Notes under the pieces: model-generated | Seen by the model: the letters and a program-made list of their open reading frames with translations, nothing else | Database searches by the model: none | Told to the model about the DNA's origin: nothing | Position numbers and translations under genes: made by a program | Shown here: positions 6,717 through 12,507 of the stretch, in pieces | Numbering within the stretch: position 1 is the stretch's first letter | Layout of the letters: every line of letters begins with the position of its first letter | Assembly (NCBI GenBank): GCA_040902585.1 | Contig: JBBDXA010000223.1 | Coordinates: 1 to 14,102 of the forward strand | DNA length: 14,102 nucleotides | Direction: 5' to 3' | Source of the DNA: JBBDXA01 sp040902585 | GTDB lineage: Bacteria > Planctomycetota > Phycisphaerae > Phycisphaerales > Phycisphaeraceae

Positions 6717-6738
6717 GGAGGTGCCGCGCGGCACCTCC
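6717..6738. repeat. Perfect 22-bp palindrome in the protease leader
   Basis: The sequence GGAGGTGCCGC at 6717-6727 is followed directly by its exact reverse complement. It lies 72 bases upstream of the protease start and just downstream of a TATAAT-like box, so it would form a hairpin close to the 5' end of that transcript. Such hairpins can stabilise an mRNA; a repressor site is the alternative. Confidence 0.7.
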
Positions 6739-6748
6739 TTGCAGAAAG

Positions 6749-6754
6749 ATTATA
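6749..6754 (-). promoter_or_regulatory. Possible -10 box for the protease gene
   Basis: On the minus strand this reads TATAAT, the exact sigma70 -10 consensus, within GGTTATAATCTTT. No good -35 element is found 16-18 bases upstream; CTTTCC is the best there. A start near 6742 would give a leader of about 100 bases containing the 22-bp palindrome. The site is placed by eye only. Confidence 0.4.
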
Positions 6755-6830
6755 ACCTTGTTGGAAGAATGGGAAAGAGGGAAGGAGCAACTTTGAGGAT
6801 GGAAACGAAGGAATTTTCGAAAAGGTGCGC

Positions 6831-6858
6831 AAAGAAAACGCCGCGCGGATGCGCGGCG
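6831..6858 (-). terminator. Intrinsic terminator downstream of fae
   Basis: On the minus strand, CGCCGCGC pairs with GCGCGGCG across a 4-base loop (6839-6858). It is followed at once by TTTTCTTT (6831-6838). This is a standard GC-stem plus U-tract terminator, 42 bases past the fae stop and upstream of the protease promoter region. Confidence 0.85.
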
Positions 6859-6872
6859 TGGGGGTGATCCGT

Positions 6873-6891
6873 TGCGAAGCCGTAAGCGGCT
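6873..6891. repeat. Small hairpin repeat (TGCGAAGCCG family), copy 1
   Basis: TGCGAAGCCGTAAGCGGCT lies between the fae stop and its terminator. A copy with two base changes is at 9221-9239, at the stop of the TPR gene. Both contain AGCCG/CGGCT arms, and both sit at the 3' end of a minus-strand gene. This is probably another interspersed palindromic repeat. Confidence 0.6.
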
Positions 6892-6900
6892 GGCACCACC

Positions 6901-7395
6901 TTACTTGGGGCTGAAAGGATGCTTCTGGGCCTTGCCGGCCAGCATTTCATCCGCGCTGGGCTCGTTCTTCATCGCCCGGGCGATGGCCAGCTTGGTCGCT
7001 TCGTAGTTGTAATCGTAAATCTTGGTGTCATCGGCGGCATCCCAGTGGATGAACACGCCGCAGACGATGACATGCGTCTCGCAGATGCTCTTGGGAATGA
7101 CGCCCGCGGCGACGCTGTCAGCGACCGCACGACCGACCGCCGCCTGCGCGGGGCCGAACATCTGGACGGCCTGCTTGGCGCCCTTGATGGTCACCTTGGT
7201 GATCATCACCGTCGCGGGCTTGACGGCCAGATTGGGCGTGATGACCGCCAGCAGGTTGCTGTGGCCGGCCTTCTGATTCGTCAGGGCGTTGGCGAAGGCG
7301 GTGCCCACGGGCCCGTCCTTATCGCCGATGAGCAGGTCGATGTGACTGATCTCGTTACCGTCGCCGACGAGGGCTTCCCCGATCAACATTGCCAT
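6901..7395 (-). CDS. fae: Formaldehyde-activating enzyme (Fae), 164 aa
   Basis: Fae condenses formaldehyde with tetrahydromethanopterin to give methylene-H4MPT and water. It feeds the archaeal-type C1 oxidation pathway found in methylotrophs and many planctomycetes. The whole protein matches the family: GEALVGDGNEISHIDLLIG with the proposed catalytic His at residue 18, LLAVITPNLAVKPATVM, KGAKQAVQMFGPAQAAV, VFIHWDAADD, and YNYEATKLAI near the end. The start is the ATG at 7395, because AGGAG lies 7 bases upstream on the minus strand; a second ATG two codons in is less well placed. Longer upstream reading has no family match. No other H4MPT genes (mch, mtdB, fhc) lie in the window, though the assembly gap 136 bases upstream hides its true neighbour. 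Confidence 0.96.
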   Translation of the reverse strand: MAMLIGEALVGDGNEISHIDLLIGDKDGPVGTAFANALTNQKAGHSNLLAVITPNLAVKPATVMITKVTIKGAKQAVQMFGPAQAAVGRAVADSVAAGVIPKSICETHVIVCGVFIHWDAADDTKIYDYNYEATKLAIARAMKNEPSADEMLAGKAQKHPFSPK

Positions 7396-7531
7396 GATCT
7401 GACTCCTGTAAAGGGATGGACTGGAACGTGTACATTTTTCCACCACGAACGCGAACGACCCGACAAACTAACGCAAGGCGAAAGAGGTTGCAACAGGCCA
7501 AGGCGACTCACACTGTCCGCGGTTATCCGTC

Positions 7532-7555
7532 GGGGGGGGGGGGGGNNNNNNNNNN
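7532..7555. other. Scaffold gap (14 G plus 10 N)
   Basis: Bases 7532-7545 are 14 consecutive Gs and 7546-7555 are Ns. The G run is typical of a no-signal read end in two-colour sequencing and is probably not real. DNA directly after the gap is an inverted repeat, a likely reason for the assembly break. The order of fae relative to the SDR gene is therefore provisional. Confidence 0.95.
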
Positions 7556-7637
7556 GTCCGCGAGGCCCACTTGTACCTGCGGCGCGGTTGCCCCAAAGGC
7601 ACGGGTGGGCCTCGCGGACTCGGCCCGATCGCTAACC
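7556..7637. repeat. 33-bp repeat copy 2 with an inverted partner
   Basis: 7605-7637 is the second copy of the repeat at 42-74 (32 of 33 bases identical). 7556-7570 (GTCCGCGAGGCCCAC) is the exact reverse complement of 7605-7619, giving 15-bp arms around a 34-base loop. The right copy overlaps the SDR gene and supplies its last Gly codon and TAG stop at 7632-7637. Confidence 0.8.
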
Positions 7638-8522
7638 GAGGAGCCTGCACACGGTCGATTCGAAGTTCGATGTCTCAAACGAAGGAAACCGCGCCCGCCA
7701 CTTGTCGCTGTTCAGCGACGTATCGCGCGGCCGCGGTTCGGGGCCTTTCATCGAAAGCCGCGACGCACGCTGGATACAGGAAGCATCCACGCCCAGCGCC
7801 GCCGCCACGATCACGCCTATCTCGTACCGGCTGAGTCGCTCGCCGCCCGCCACGTGATAAAGGCCTTCGAGGCGATGCGTCAAGGCCAGCGCGACCGCGT
7901 CCGCCGCCTGATCCGCGCCCAGCGGCGTGCGCCATTCGTCGTCGAACAGCGTGATCGGTTTGCCTTCTTTGAGAGAGGCGATGAGGGTGTCGAAGAACTT
8001 GGGCCGGCCTGTGAGCGAAGGCCCCAGAATCAAGGGCAGGCGCAGGACGGTGGGGCGCGAGCGCGAAGATGCAAGCACGGTTTGTTCGCCTTCGAACTTC
8101 GTTCGGCCGTAGACGGATGAGGGGTGCGCAGCATCCGTTTCGCGGTAGTCGCCCTGCTCGCCGTCGAATACCAGATCGGTGGAAAGGTAGATGAGAGCAC
8201 CATCCCGACAGGGTGGTGCTCCCCGGAGTGCTCCCAGCCATGCCGTCGCTTGGACGTTGATGCGATGCGCCTTTTGCGGATCACCATGACACGAGGCGAT
8301 CTGCGACAGGGCCGCCGCGTGAACGATTGCCTCCGGAGCAGCATCGCTCAACGCGCGCTCCATGGCCTGGGCATCCTCAAGATCAACACAACGCGGCGTG
8401 ATCCCTTCCACAGACTGCGTCCACGACTGCGACCAGAGGGTGAGCTCATGCCCATCGCGCAGCAATCGCCGGGCGATGTAGGGGCCAAGCTGACCGGTCC
8501 CGCCGGTGATGAGAATGCGCAT
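7632..8522 (-). CDS. RmlD-like NAD(P)-dependent sugar-nucleotide reductase (extended SDR)
   Basis: The protein resembles dTDP-4-dehydrorhamnose reductase, which reduces a 4-keto sugar nucleotide to dTDP-rhamnose for surface glycans. Seen in 296 residues: an N-terminal Rossmann motif GGTGQLG (7-13), VHAAA (67-71), the catalytic triad region STD (114-116) with YGRTK giving Tyr138 and Lys142, and a late substrate-domain segment VAGGERLSRYEIG. Residues 101-109 (GAPPCRDGA) are encoded by a REP-like hairpin repeat inserted before the LIYLSTD strand. The TAG stop lies inside another repeat. The start ATG has no clear Shine-Dalgarno. It begins 29 bases after the VWA gene, so it may be the last gene of that operon. 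No other rml genes are present, so the exact substrate is uncertain. Confidence 0.85.
   Translation of the reverse strand: MRILITGGTGQLGPYIARRLLRDGHELTLWSQSWTQSVEGITPRCVDLEDAQAMERALSDAAPEAIVHAAALSQIASCHGDPQKAHRINVQATAWLGALRGAPPCRDGALIYLSTDLVFDGEQGDYRETDAAHPSSVYGRTKFEGEQTVLASSRSRPTVLRLPLILGPSLTGRPKFFDTLIASLKEGKPITLFDDEWRTPLGADQAADAVALALTHRLEGLYHVAGGERLSRYEIGVIVAAALGVDASCIQRASRLSMKGPEPRPRDTSLNSDKWRARFPSFETSNFESTVCRLLG
8196..8220. repeat. REP-like hairpin inside the SDR coding region
   Basis: This 25-bp element (arms AGCACCA and TGGTGCT, inner CCC/GGG) matches the reverse complement of 4721-4745 at 24 of 25 bases; the only change is in the loop. It encodes residues 101-109 of the SDR protein, GAPPCRDGA, in frame and without a stop. 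Confidence 0.9.
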
Positions 8523-8551
8523 GGCGGGAGTTTACTGCGATCGAAACAGGA

Positions 8552-9205
8552 TCACTTGGGAATTCCCAGTTCGCGCGTCGAGGCGAACTTGTACAAGCCA
8601 CCTGAATCGGCGGCGATGTGTTCGAGCGTGGTCTTGGTGTCCTCGCCTCCGGGCTTCTTCCCCGAGTAGGCGAAGTCGATGCAGTTGATCTTCACCTTGT
8701 TCACGTTGAGCTTGACGATCTCTTCGCGAAGGGCAGTTTGATTCAATTCGTTCTTAGGCGCGCTGCGAAGGCCATCGGACAGAACGAAAATGAGGACCGG
8801 CTCCAGTTCGAACGCCCGCTTCAGGGCTGCGCGCGGGTCGCCTGTTCCGCCGGGGGTGATCGGGCCTTCTTCGATATCCATCCATCGAAACACGAGCGAT
8901 CTGTTTTCGGCATTGACAGCAAGCATGCCTTGCTTGGGCGCTTCGAGCACCTGCCCGTTCTGAAAGAAGAGCACGGCGAATTGCGGCCGTTCGCTGAGCT
9001 GATTGAGCGATTTTTTTACCTCGGAAATGATGAACGGGGAAACGCCGATAGTGGAGCCGGAGATGTCGATGACGTAGACAATGTTATTTCGCGCGGGTGC
9101 AGGTTCGTCAGCGCAGCGGTCTTGCGAATCCGTTGACGGGTCGCCCGCGAGGAGTGCCCAGGGACCGACAAGGATTACCACAAGAATGGAAAGGATGCGG
9201 ATCAT
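8552..9205 (-). CDS. Exported von Willebrand factor A (VWA) domain protein
   Basis: The 217-residue protein has an N-terminal signal peptide (about 1-20, hydrophobic, ending ALLAG), a short charged spacer and one VWA domain. The metal-ion-dependent adhesion site is complete: DISGS (47-51), Thr121 in GGTGD and Asp144 in LSDGL. VWA domains bind protein ligands through a coordinated Mg2+. This one ends soon after the domain (residue 217) with no membrane anchor, so it should be periplasmic or secreted. AAAGGGG lies about 6 bases ahead of the ATG. It lies 33 bases downstream of the TPR gene and 29 upstream of the SDR gene on the same strand, suggesting co-transcription. A ligand cannot be inferred. 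Confidence 0.88.
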   Translation of the reverse strand: MIRILSILVVILVGPWALLAGDPSTDSQDRCADEPAPARNNIVYVIDISGSTIGVSPFIISEVKKSLNQLSERPQFAVLFFQNGQVLEAPKQGMLAVNAENRSLVFRWMDIEEGPITPGGTGDPRAALKRAFELEPVLIFVLSDGLRSAPKNELNQTALREEIVKLNVNKVKINCIDFAYSGKKPGGEDTKTTLEHIAADSGGLYKFASTRELGIPK

Positions 9206-9220
9206 GTTTTGCCCCTTTCG

Positions 9221-9239
9221 TGCGAAGCCGCGAGCGGCT
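9221..9239. repeat. Small hairpin repeat (TGCGAAGCCG family), copy 2
   Basis: TGCGAAGCCGCGAGCGGCT lies between the TPR and VWA genes and overlaps the first base of the TPR stop codon on the minus strand. It differs from 6873-6891 at two bases. Its arms AGCCGC/GCGGCT would form a small stem just ahead of the VWA ribosome-binding site. Confidence 0.6.
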
Positions 9240-9988
9240 CAGTTGGATTCGGTCTTCTTCAAGAGTTTGGCGTGGACCAGCGCGACATCGCCCATGTAAT
9301 GCGAGGAGAGATATTTCTCCGCCGCCAGGTCGATGTGTTTCTTCGCTTCTTCCATCTTGCCCAGCGACTCGTAATACAGGCCGATGTAAAGGTGGGCGTA
9401 GAAGCGGTTGTTCTTCAGTTCGCCTTCGCCTTGCTTGCCGACCTCGGCGGCGTGGAGCACTTCCTCCGGTTTCATCTTGCCTCGGTACATTTCGTACACA
9501 GCCGGTGCCCACTTGCGGCCATCATCCTTGATCGGGATGAGCACGTCGCGGGCCTTCTCCGGGCCGACGATCTTGGCGTTGCACAGGTAATGCCAGACGG
9601 AATTTTCCACGTCTTCGGGGTTGACCGTGCGGTGGATTTCGAACTGCTTGACGCCCTCTTTGTACATGGCGGCGTAGTAGTGGCTCAGGCCGCGCTGCCA
9701 GTGCTGCGGCTCCTCCTTCGGGTTGGCGGCCAGGTACTTGTCGAAGTCCGCGACGGATTCCTTGAACCGGCTGGCTTTGAAGTTGAGCTCGCCGCGGAAC
9801 TGGTAGAGGCGGTCGTTGTCGGGCTTGAGCTCGATGGCCTTGGTGGCGAGCTTGATGGCTTCATCAAACTTGCGGTCGCGGGCGGCGGCCAAGGCGTCGC
9901 GCACGATGGATTCATAGTCCTCCGCCAAGGCGGGACCGGCGAAGGCGGCGAGCGAGGCGAGGACGATGATGCAGCGCAAATGAAACAT
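9239..9988 (-). CDS. Exported tetratricopeptide-repeat protein
   Basis: The 249-residue protein has a signal peptide (1-22, ending GPALA) followed by a series of TPR-type helix pairs. The clearest run is at 27-58 (DALAAARDRKFDEAIKLATK, then AIELKPDN), with others at about 60-93, 96-130 and 195-232. TPR superhelices bind peptides or proteins, here probably in the periplasm; no enzymatic domain is seen. The ATG at 9988 is preceded by AGGAGGT four bases away, an unusually strong ribosome-binding site, but both are buried in a perfect stem (9986-10014). It is the first gene of a probable TPR-VWA-SDR operon, 78 bases downstream of the AraC-type regulator, which could control it. The specific partner is unknown. 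Confidence 0.85.
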   Translation of the reverse strand: MFHLRCIIVLASLAAFAGPALAEDYESIVRDALAAARDRKFDEAIKLATKAIELKPDNDRLYQFRGELNFKASRFKESVADFDKYLAANPKEEPQHWQRGLSHYYAAMYKEGVKQFEIHRTVNPEDVENSVWHYLCNAKIVGPEKARDVLIPIKDDGRKWAPAVYEMYRGKMKPEEVLHAAEVGKQGEGELKNNRFYAHLYIGLYYESLGKMEEAKKHIDLAAEKYLSSHYMGDVALVHAKLLKKTESN

Positions 9989-10014
9989 GGCGACCTCCTG
10001 GGGAGATCGCCATG
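9986..10014 (-). promoter_or_regulatory. Hairpin occluding the TPR gene ribosome-binding site and start codon
   Basis: In the mRNA, CAUGGCGAUCUCC (10014 to 10002) pairs with GGAGGUCGCCAUG (9998 to 9986) across a CCA loop: 13 pairs, one of them a U-G wobble. The 3' arm contains the whole Shine-Dalgarno and the start AUG, and the start codon pairs with CAU at the base of the stem. As drawn, a ribosome could not bind until the stem is opened. The stem may respond to temperature, a protein, an RNA or upstream translation; which of these is unknown. Confidence 0.75.
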
Positions 10015-10032
10015 ATAACGGGTGGGGACAAA

Positions 10033-10063
10033 GTTCCGAGTTCCGGGTTCCGAGTTCCGGGTT
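10033..10063. repeat. Tandem heptad repeat (GTTCCGR)4
   Basis: The 14-mer GTTCCGAGTTCCGG occurs twice in direct succession (10033-10046 and 10047-10060). It resolves into four 7-mers of the form GTTCCGA/GTTCCGG plus a trailing GTT. It sits between the stop of the AraC-type gene and the start of the TPR gene. A 7-nt period also marks 1220-1397 and 11974-12022. Confidence 0.9.
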
Positions 10064-10066
10064 TAA

Positions 10067-11158
10067 TCAATAGAAGGACTCGCGGTACTCGGTCGGGCTG
10101 ACGCCGATGAGGCGGTGGAAGGTGGAGGTGAAGTGGCCGTGGCTGGAGAAGCCGGTGGCCGCGGCGATGGAGCCGATGGGCACGCGATGGGCACGCAGTA
10201 GCCACTTGGCCATCTGAAGCTGCTTGCGCATGAGGTAATGCTTGGGGCTGACGCCGACCTGTTTGCTGAACAGGCGATGGAAGTGGAACGGGCTCATGTG
10301 GACGTACTTGGAAACCATCGCCAGGCTGGGCGACTCGGCGAAGCGATCGTGGAGGTAGGCGATGGCGGTGGCGACGCGCTCATCCTTCACGGGGCCGACG
10401 GGCGTAAGCTCGTCAGACTCGAGCGGGCGCAGTTCGATGTACCAGTGATGTCCCTTGGCGCCGGGCACGGCGCGGCGTTTGCGGAAGACGACCCAGTAGG
10501 AATTCTTGCCGAGCTTGACGGCGATGTCCTGCGTCTCGTTGTCGGCGAGCTTGGGGAAGCGCTGGTCGACGATCAGATGAAGATTAGTCAGCAGTTCCGA
10601 ATAGAACTGCGGCTGTTCGAGGAGAAGCGTGCGCACGGAAAGATCGGCAGCGATGAGTCGATCGTCGTTGCCAACGATGAGCCGCCCCATGCCCTGCTCG
10701 CCCGGCACGCAGAAGCTGGCCTGCCAGCCGCGAAGAACGAGTTGCGCCTTTTGCTGATCCGCTGCGGAGAAGGCGGTGTTGCCGTCGCGGGCAAGCATCA
10801 GCCACCAATAGCGGCCCTCGGGGATGGACTCGGGCAGGACGCAGACGATGGCGTGCCCGCCTTTGTGCAGCGCCGAGTCGGCGCCGCGCTGGCCGGGGTA
10901 AGAGACGGCAAAGCCGTCCTTCATCGCGGCGGCGAGCAGCTTGTCCTTGCCGGCGGTGGAACACCAGCGACCGACGACGGCGCCGGACCAGCCGTGGACC
11001 GCAAGTAGTTCATCAGCCTGCGGGTCGTTGGCGTTGATCACACCGACGGCCAGGCTGCTGCAACTGATGTAGTCCCGAACGGACTTGACGAACTTGCGCG
11101 TGTCTGAACCCCAGGGAGCAAGTACCCCCTGCACTTTTTCGACAATCTCATGCTGCAT
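10067..11158 (-). CDS. AraC/XylS-family transcriptional regulator
   Basis: The C-terminal 108 residues (256-363) form the double helix-turn-helix DNA-binding unit of this family. The first helix-turn-helix is around SLAMVSKYVHMSPFHFHRLF. The second is around PIGSIAAATGFSSHGHFTSTF, with the family signature continuing into HRLIGVSPTEYR. The N-terminal 255 residues are not a cupin arm that I recognise; their pattern (SLAVGVINAND, VVGRWCS, HAIVCVLPES) is compatible with a GAF- or PAS-like sensor fold, an inference only. The start is ATG 11158 with GGAG upstream. A 17-bp dyad 44 bases upstream (11202-11218) is a candidate site for autoregulation. The gene follows the Nudix gene on the same strand and precedes the TPR-VWA-SDR genes, its most likely targets by position. 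Confidence 0.9.
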   Translation of the reverse strand: MQHEIVEKVQGVLAPWGSDTRKFVKSVRDYISCSSLAVGVINANDPQADELLAVHGWSGAVVGRWCSTAGKDKLLAAAMKDGFAVSYPGQRGADSALHKGGHAIVCVLPESIPEGRYWWLMLARDGNTAFSAADQQKAQLVLRGWQASFCVPGEQGMGRLIVGNDDRLIAADLSVRTLLLEQPQFYSELLTNLHLIVDQRFPKLADNETQDIAVKLGKNSYWVVFRKRRAVPGAKGHHWYIELRPLESDELTPVGPVKDERVATAIAYLHDRFAESPSLAMVSKYVHMSPFHFHRLFSKQVGVSPKHYLMRKQLQMAKWLLRAHRVPIGSIAAATGFSSHGHFTSTFHRLIGVSPTEYRESFY

Positions 11159-11201
11159 GGTTGCGAACTCCAGTTAGAGGAACCAAGAATTCGCTCCCCG
11201 G

Positions 11202-11218
11202 AGGTTGAACGTCAACCT
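11202..11218 (-). promoter_or_regulatory. Dyad and possible promoter upstream of the AraC-type gene
   Basis: AGGTTGA and TCAACCT flank a 3-base centre. On the minus strand the dyad includes TTGACG, a near-consensus -35, followed 17 bases later by GAATTC, a weak -10. An operator overlapping its own promoter would fit autoregulation. The evidence is positional and the -10 is poor. Confidence 0.4.
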
Positions 11219-11315
11219 GGAATACTGTTCCGCTGAGGCGGCGAGTGTAATCACCGATTTACCGGAACGCAAACATCTAACAGTGTGTGGACTATACAAA
11301 TAGTTAGATAGTCCG

Positions 11316-11834
11316 TCAGGGCGTTCTGAAGGTGCCCGCATCGCCGGGCGGCTGTTCGATCCGCCAAGTAAGTTCACCGCCGGCACAATGGATGTGTGCC
11401 GCGAAGAAACGGGCGCGATACTTCCAGAAAAGCGGCCAGATCACATGGCGATCCGTGGCGGGAATCGGCAAACGATTCAACGCATCCGCCTCATGCCATT
11501 CTAGTATCCCTTCATCGAATTCGACACACGAAACCTCAACAGGTTTCATAAGTTCGTACAAAAACATGAGCCAGTGGCACTCGTCGTCGAAGGAATCTTC
11601 GGAAACGATGCCCGTCAGGTGCAAATCGGAGGGACTCACCGTCAAACCGACCTCCTCAGTGATTTCCCTTACTGCACAGGTCGTAGGGCTTTCCCCTATG
11701 CCCGTCTCCAACTTCCCTCCGATGGGCGAATACAGATCCTGATTCGGCGGTTTGCGGCGATGCAGCAGCAGCACGCGCCCCTGGGCATCGAAAAGAAAAC
11801 AGAGCACAGCGATCTTGTAAGGCAGTTCCCGCAT
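11316..11834 (-). CDS. Nudix hydrolase
   Basis: The 172-residue cytoplasmic protein carries the Nudix box that binds Mg2+ and cleaves nucleoside-diphosphate-linked substrates: GGKLETGIGES (39-49), seven residues after the Glu, then REITEEVG (56-63). The loop between the opening Gly pair and the first Glu is two residues longer than the textbook box, so the strict pattern is met only from that Glu on. The N-terminal strands (KIAVLCFLFD, RVLLLHRRK) and a Trp/Phe-rich C-terminal region fit the family, which resembles 8-oxo-dGTPase/ADP-ribose-type members, but the substrate cannot be read from this. The ATG at 11834 has no clear Shine-Dalgarno. It lies upstream of the AraC-type gene with a 157-base gap that holds short dyads (GGACTAT/ATAGTCC at 11289-11314). 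Confidence 0.92.
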   Translation of the reverse strand: MRELPYKIAVLCFLFDAQGRVLLLHRRKPPNQDLYSPIGGKLETGIGESPTTCAVREITEEVGLTVSPSDLHLTGIVSEDSFDDECHWLMFLYELMKPVEVSCVEFDEGILEWHEADALNRLPIPATDRHVIWPLFWKYRARFFAAHIHCAGGELTWRIEQPPGDAGTFRTP

Positions 11835-11973
11835 AGCGGGCTGATGATAGCGGACGGGTGAAGAGATGGCAGGAGAGAGGGAGACCGGGCGACGGGAGAT
11901 GCTGAGTTGAAATCAAAACGCGCGAATCAAGAGCTCACCAGGCGAGACCATCAACTCACGGCTCGCAACGCAC

Positions 11974-12022
11974 ATCGCTGATCGACTATAGCTGAAAGCT
12001 GATCGCTGACAGCTACTCGCTC
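11974..12022. repeat. Degenerate heptad repeat (NNMGCTG type)
   Basis: Seven successive 7-mers can be laid end to end: ATCGCTG, ATCGACT, ATAGCTG, AAAGCTG, ATCGCTG, ACAGCTA, CTCGCTC. They lie in the 194-base gap between the Arg-rich protein gene and the Nudix gene, just past the stop of the former. The rest of that gap shows no gene. Confidence 0.75.
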
Positions 12023-12028
12023 AGAGCC

Positions 12029-12427
12029 TCAATCATTCGATTCGTCGGCGAGCGGCTCGTGCGACGGTTCACTGCGTGCAGGCTTGAAGGCGGGCGCGTC
12101 AGATGGCTCCGTCCAGTCTTCATGGTTGGAAAGATTCAGCGTCGATGCGCACGTCTTGCGATAGCCGAGTTTGCGGATGACTTCCAGCACTTCGGTCCAC
12201 GTGGGGAAGGGGCGATTGTTGACGCGCTTGAACGCATCGATCGCCGAGACAAGCAGGAACTGCTCGTTGGACATCTCTCCCTCTTCAGCGCTGCGTGCGA
12301 AATCCGTCCGACGGCGGCCGGGACCACGACGACGCTCCAGGCCCGTGTCGGTCGTTGCTTGGCCTTCTTCCTCGCGGTCGCGGCGGCTGAAGGACGTACG
12401 GCGGTCCATGGAAGGCATTTCGCTCAT
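12029..12427 (-). CDS. Small conserved-looking protein with Arg-rich segment, function unknown
   Basis: I do not recognise a characterised family, though the sequence resembles uncharacterised planctomycete proteins. The ATG at 12427 is preferred over upstream codons because GGAG lies 6 bases before it; the protein is then 132 residues. The N-terminal third is hydrophilic and charged, with RRDREEE and ERRRGPGRRR (31-40). A compact helical core follows (51-99): EQFLLVSAIDAFKRVN, then FPTWTEVLEVIRKLGYRKT, which could be a helix-turn-helix-like fold. The tail is Pro/Ser/Glu-rich and probably disordered. No signal peptide or membrane segment is seen, so it is cytoplasmic, perhaps nucleic-acid associated. 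It lies 80 bases downstream of the polyacidic protein gene and probably shares its promoter. Confidence 0.75.
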   Translation of the reverse strand: MSEMPSMDRRTSFSRRDREEEGQATTDTGLERRRGPGRRRTDFARSAEEGEMSNEQFLLVSAIDAFKRVNNRPFPTWTEVLEVIRKLGYRKTCASTLNLSNHEDWTEPSDAPAFKPARSEPSHEPLADESND

Positions 12428-12507
12428 GATCGGCTCCGGGAGTCGGCGCTGGCACCCATTGCCTGAGCCAACCCCGGTCGCCAACTCGCGCGCCGTCATG
12501 GATCGGT

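Noticed and set aside
6642..6734. A 30-codon leader frame ending in TGA overlapping the protease ATG
   Set aside because: The overlap suggested a coupled leader peptide, but its GTG abuts the AAGGAG with no spacing and the frame crosses the palindrome; chance is as likely.
9209..10015. A 268-codon plus-strand reading frame
   Set aside because: It is antisense to the TPR gene, whose signal peptide, repeats and ribosome site are clear.
10238..11008. A 256-codon plus-strand reading frame
   Set aside because: It is antisense to the AraC-type regulator, whose helix-turn-helix region is unmistakable.
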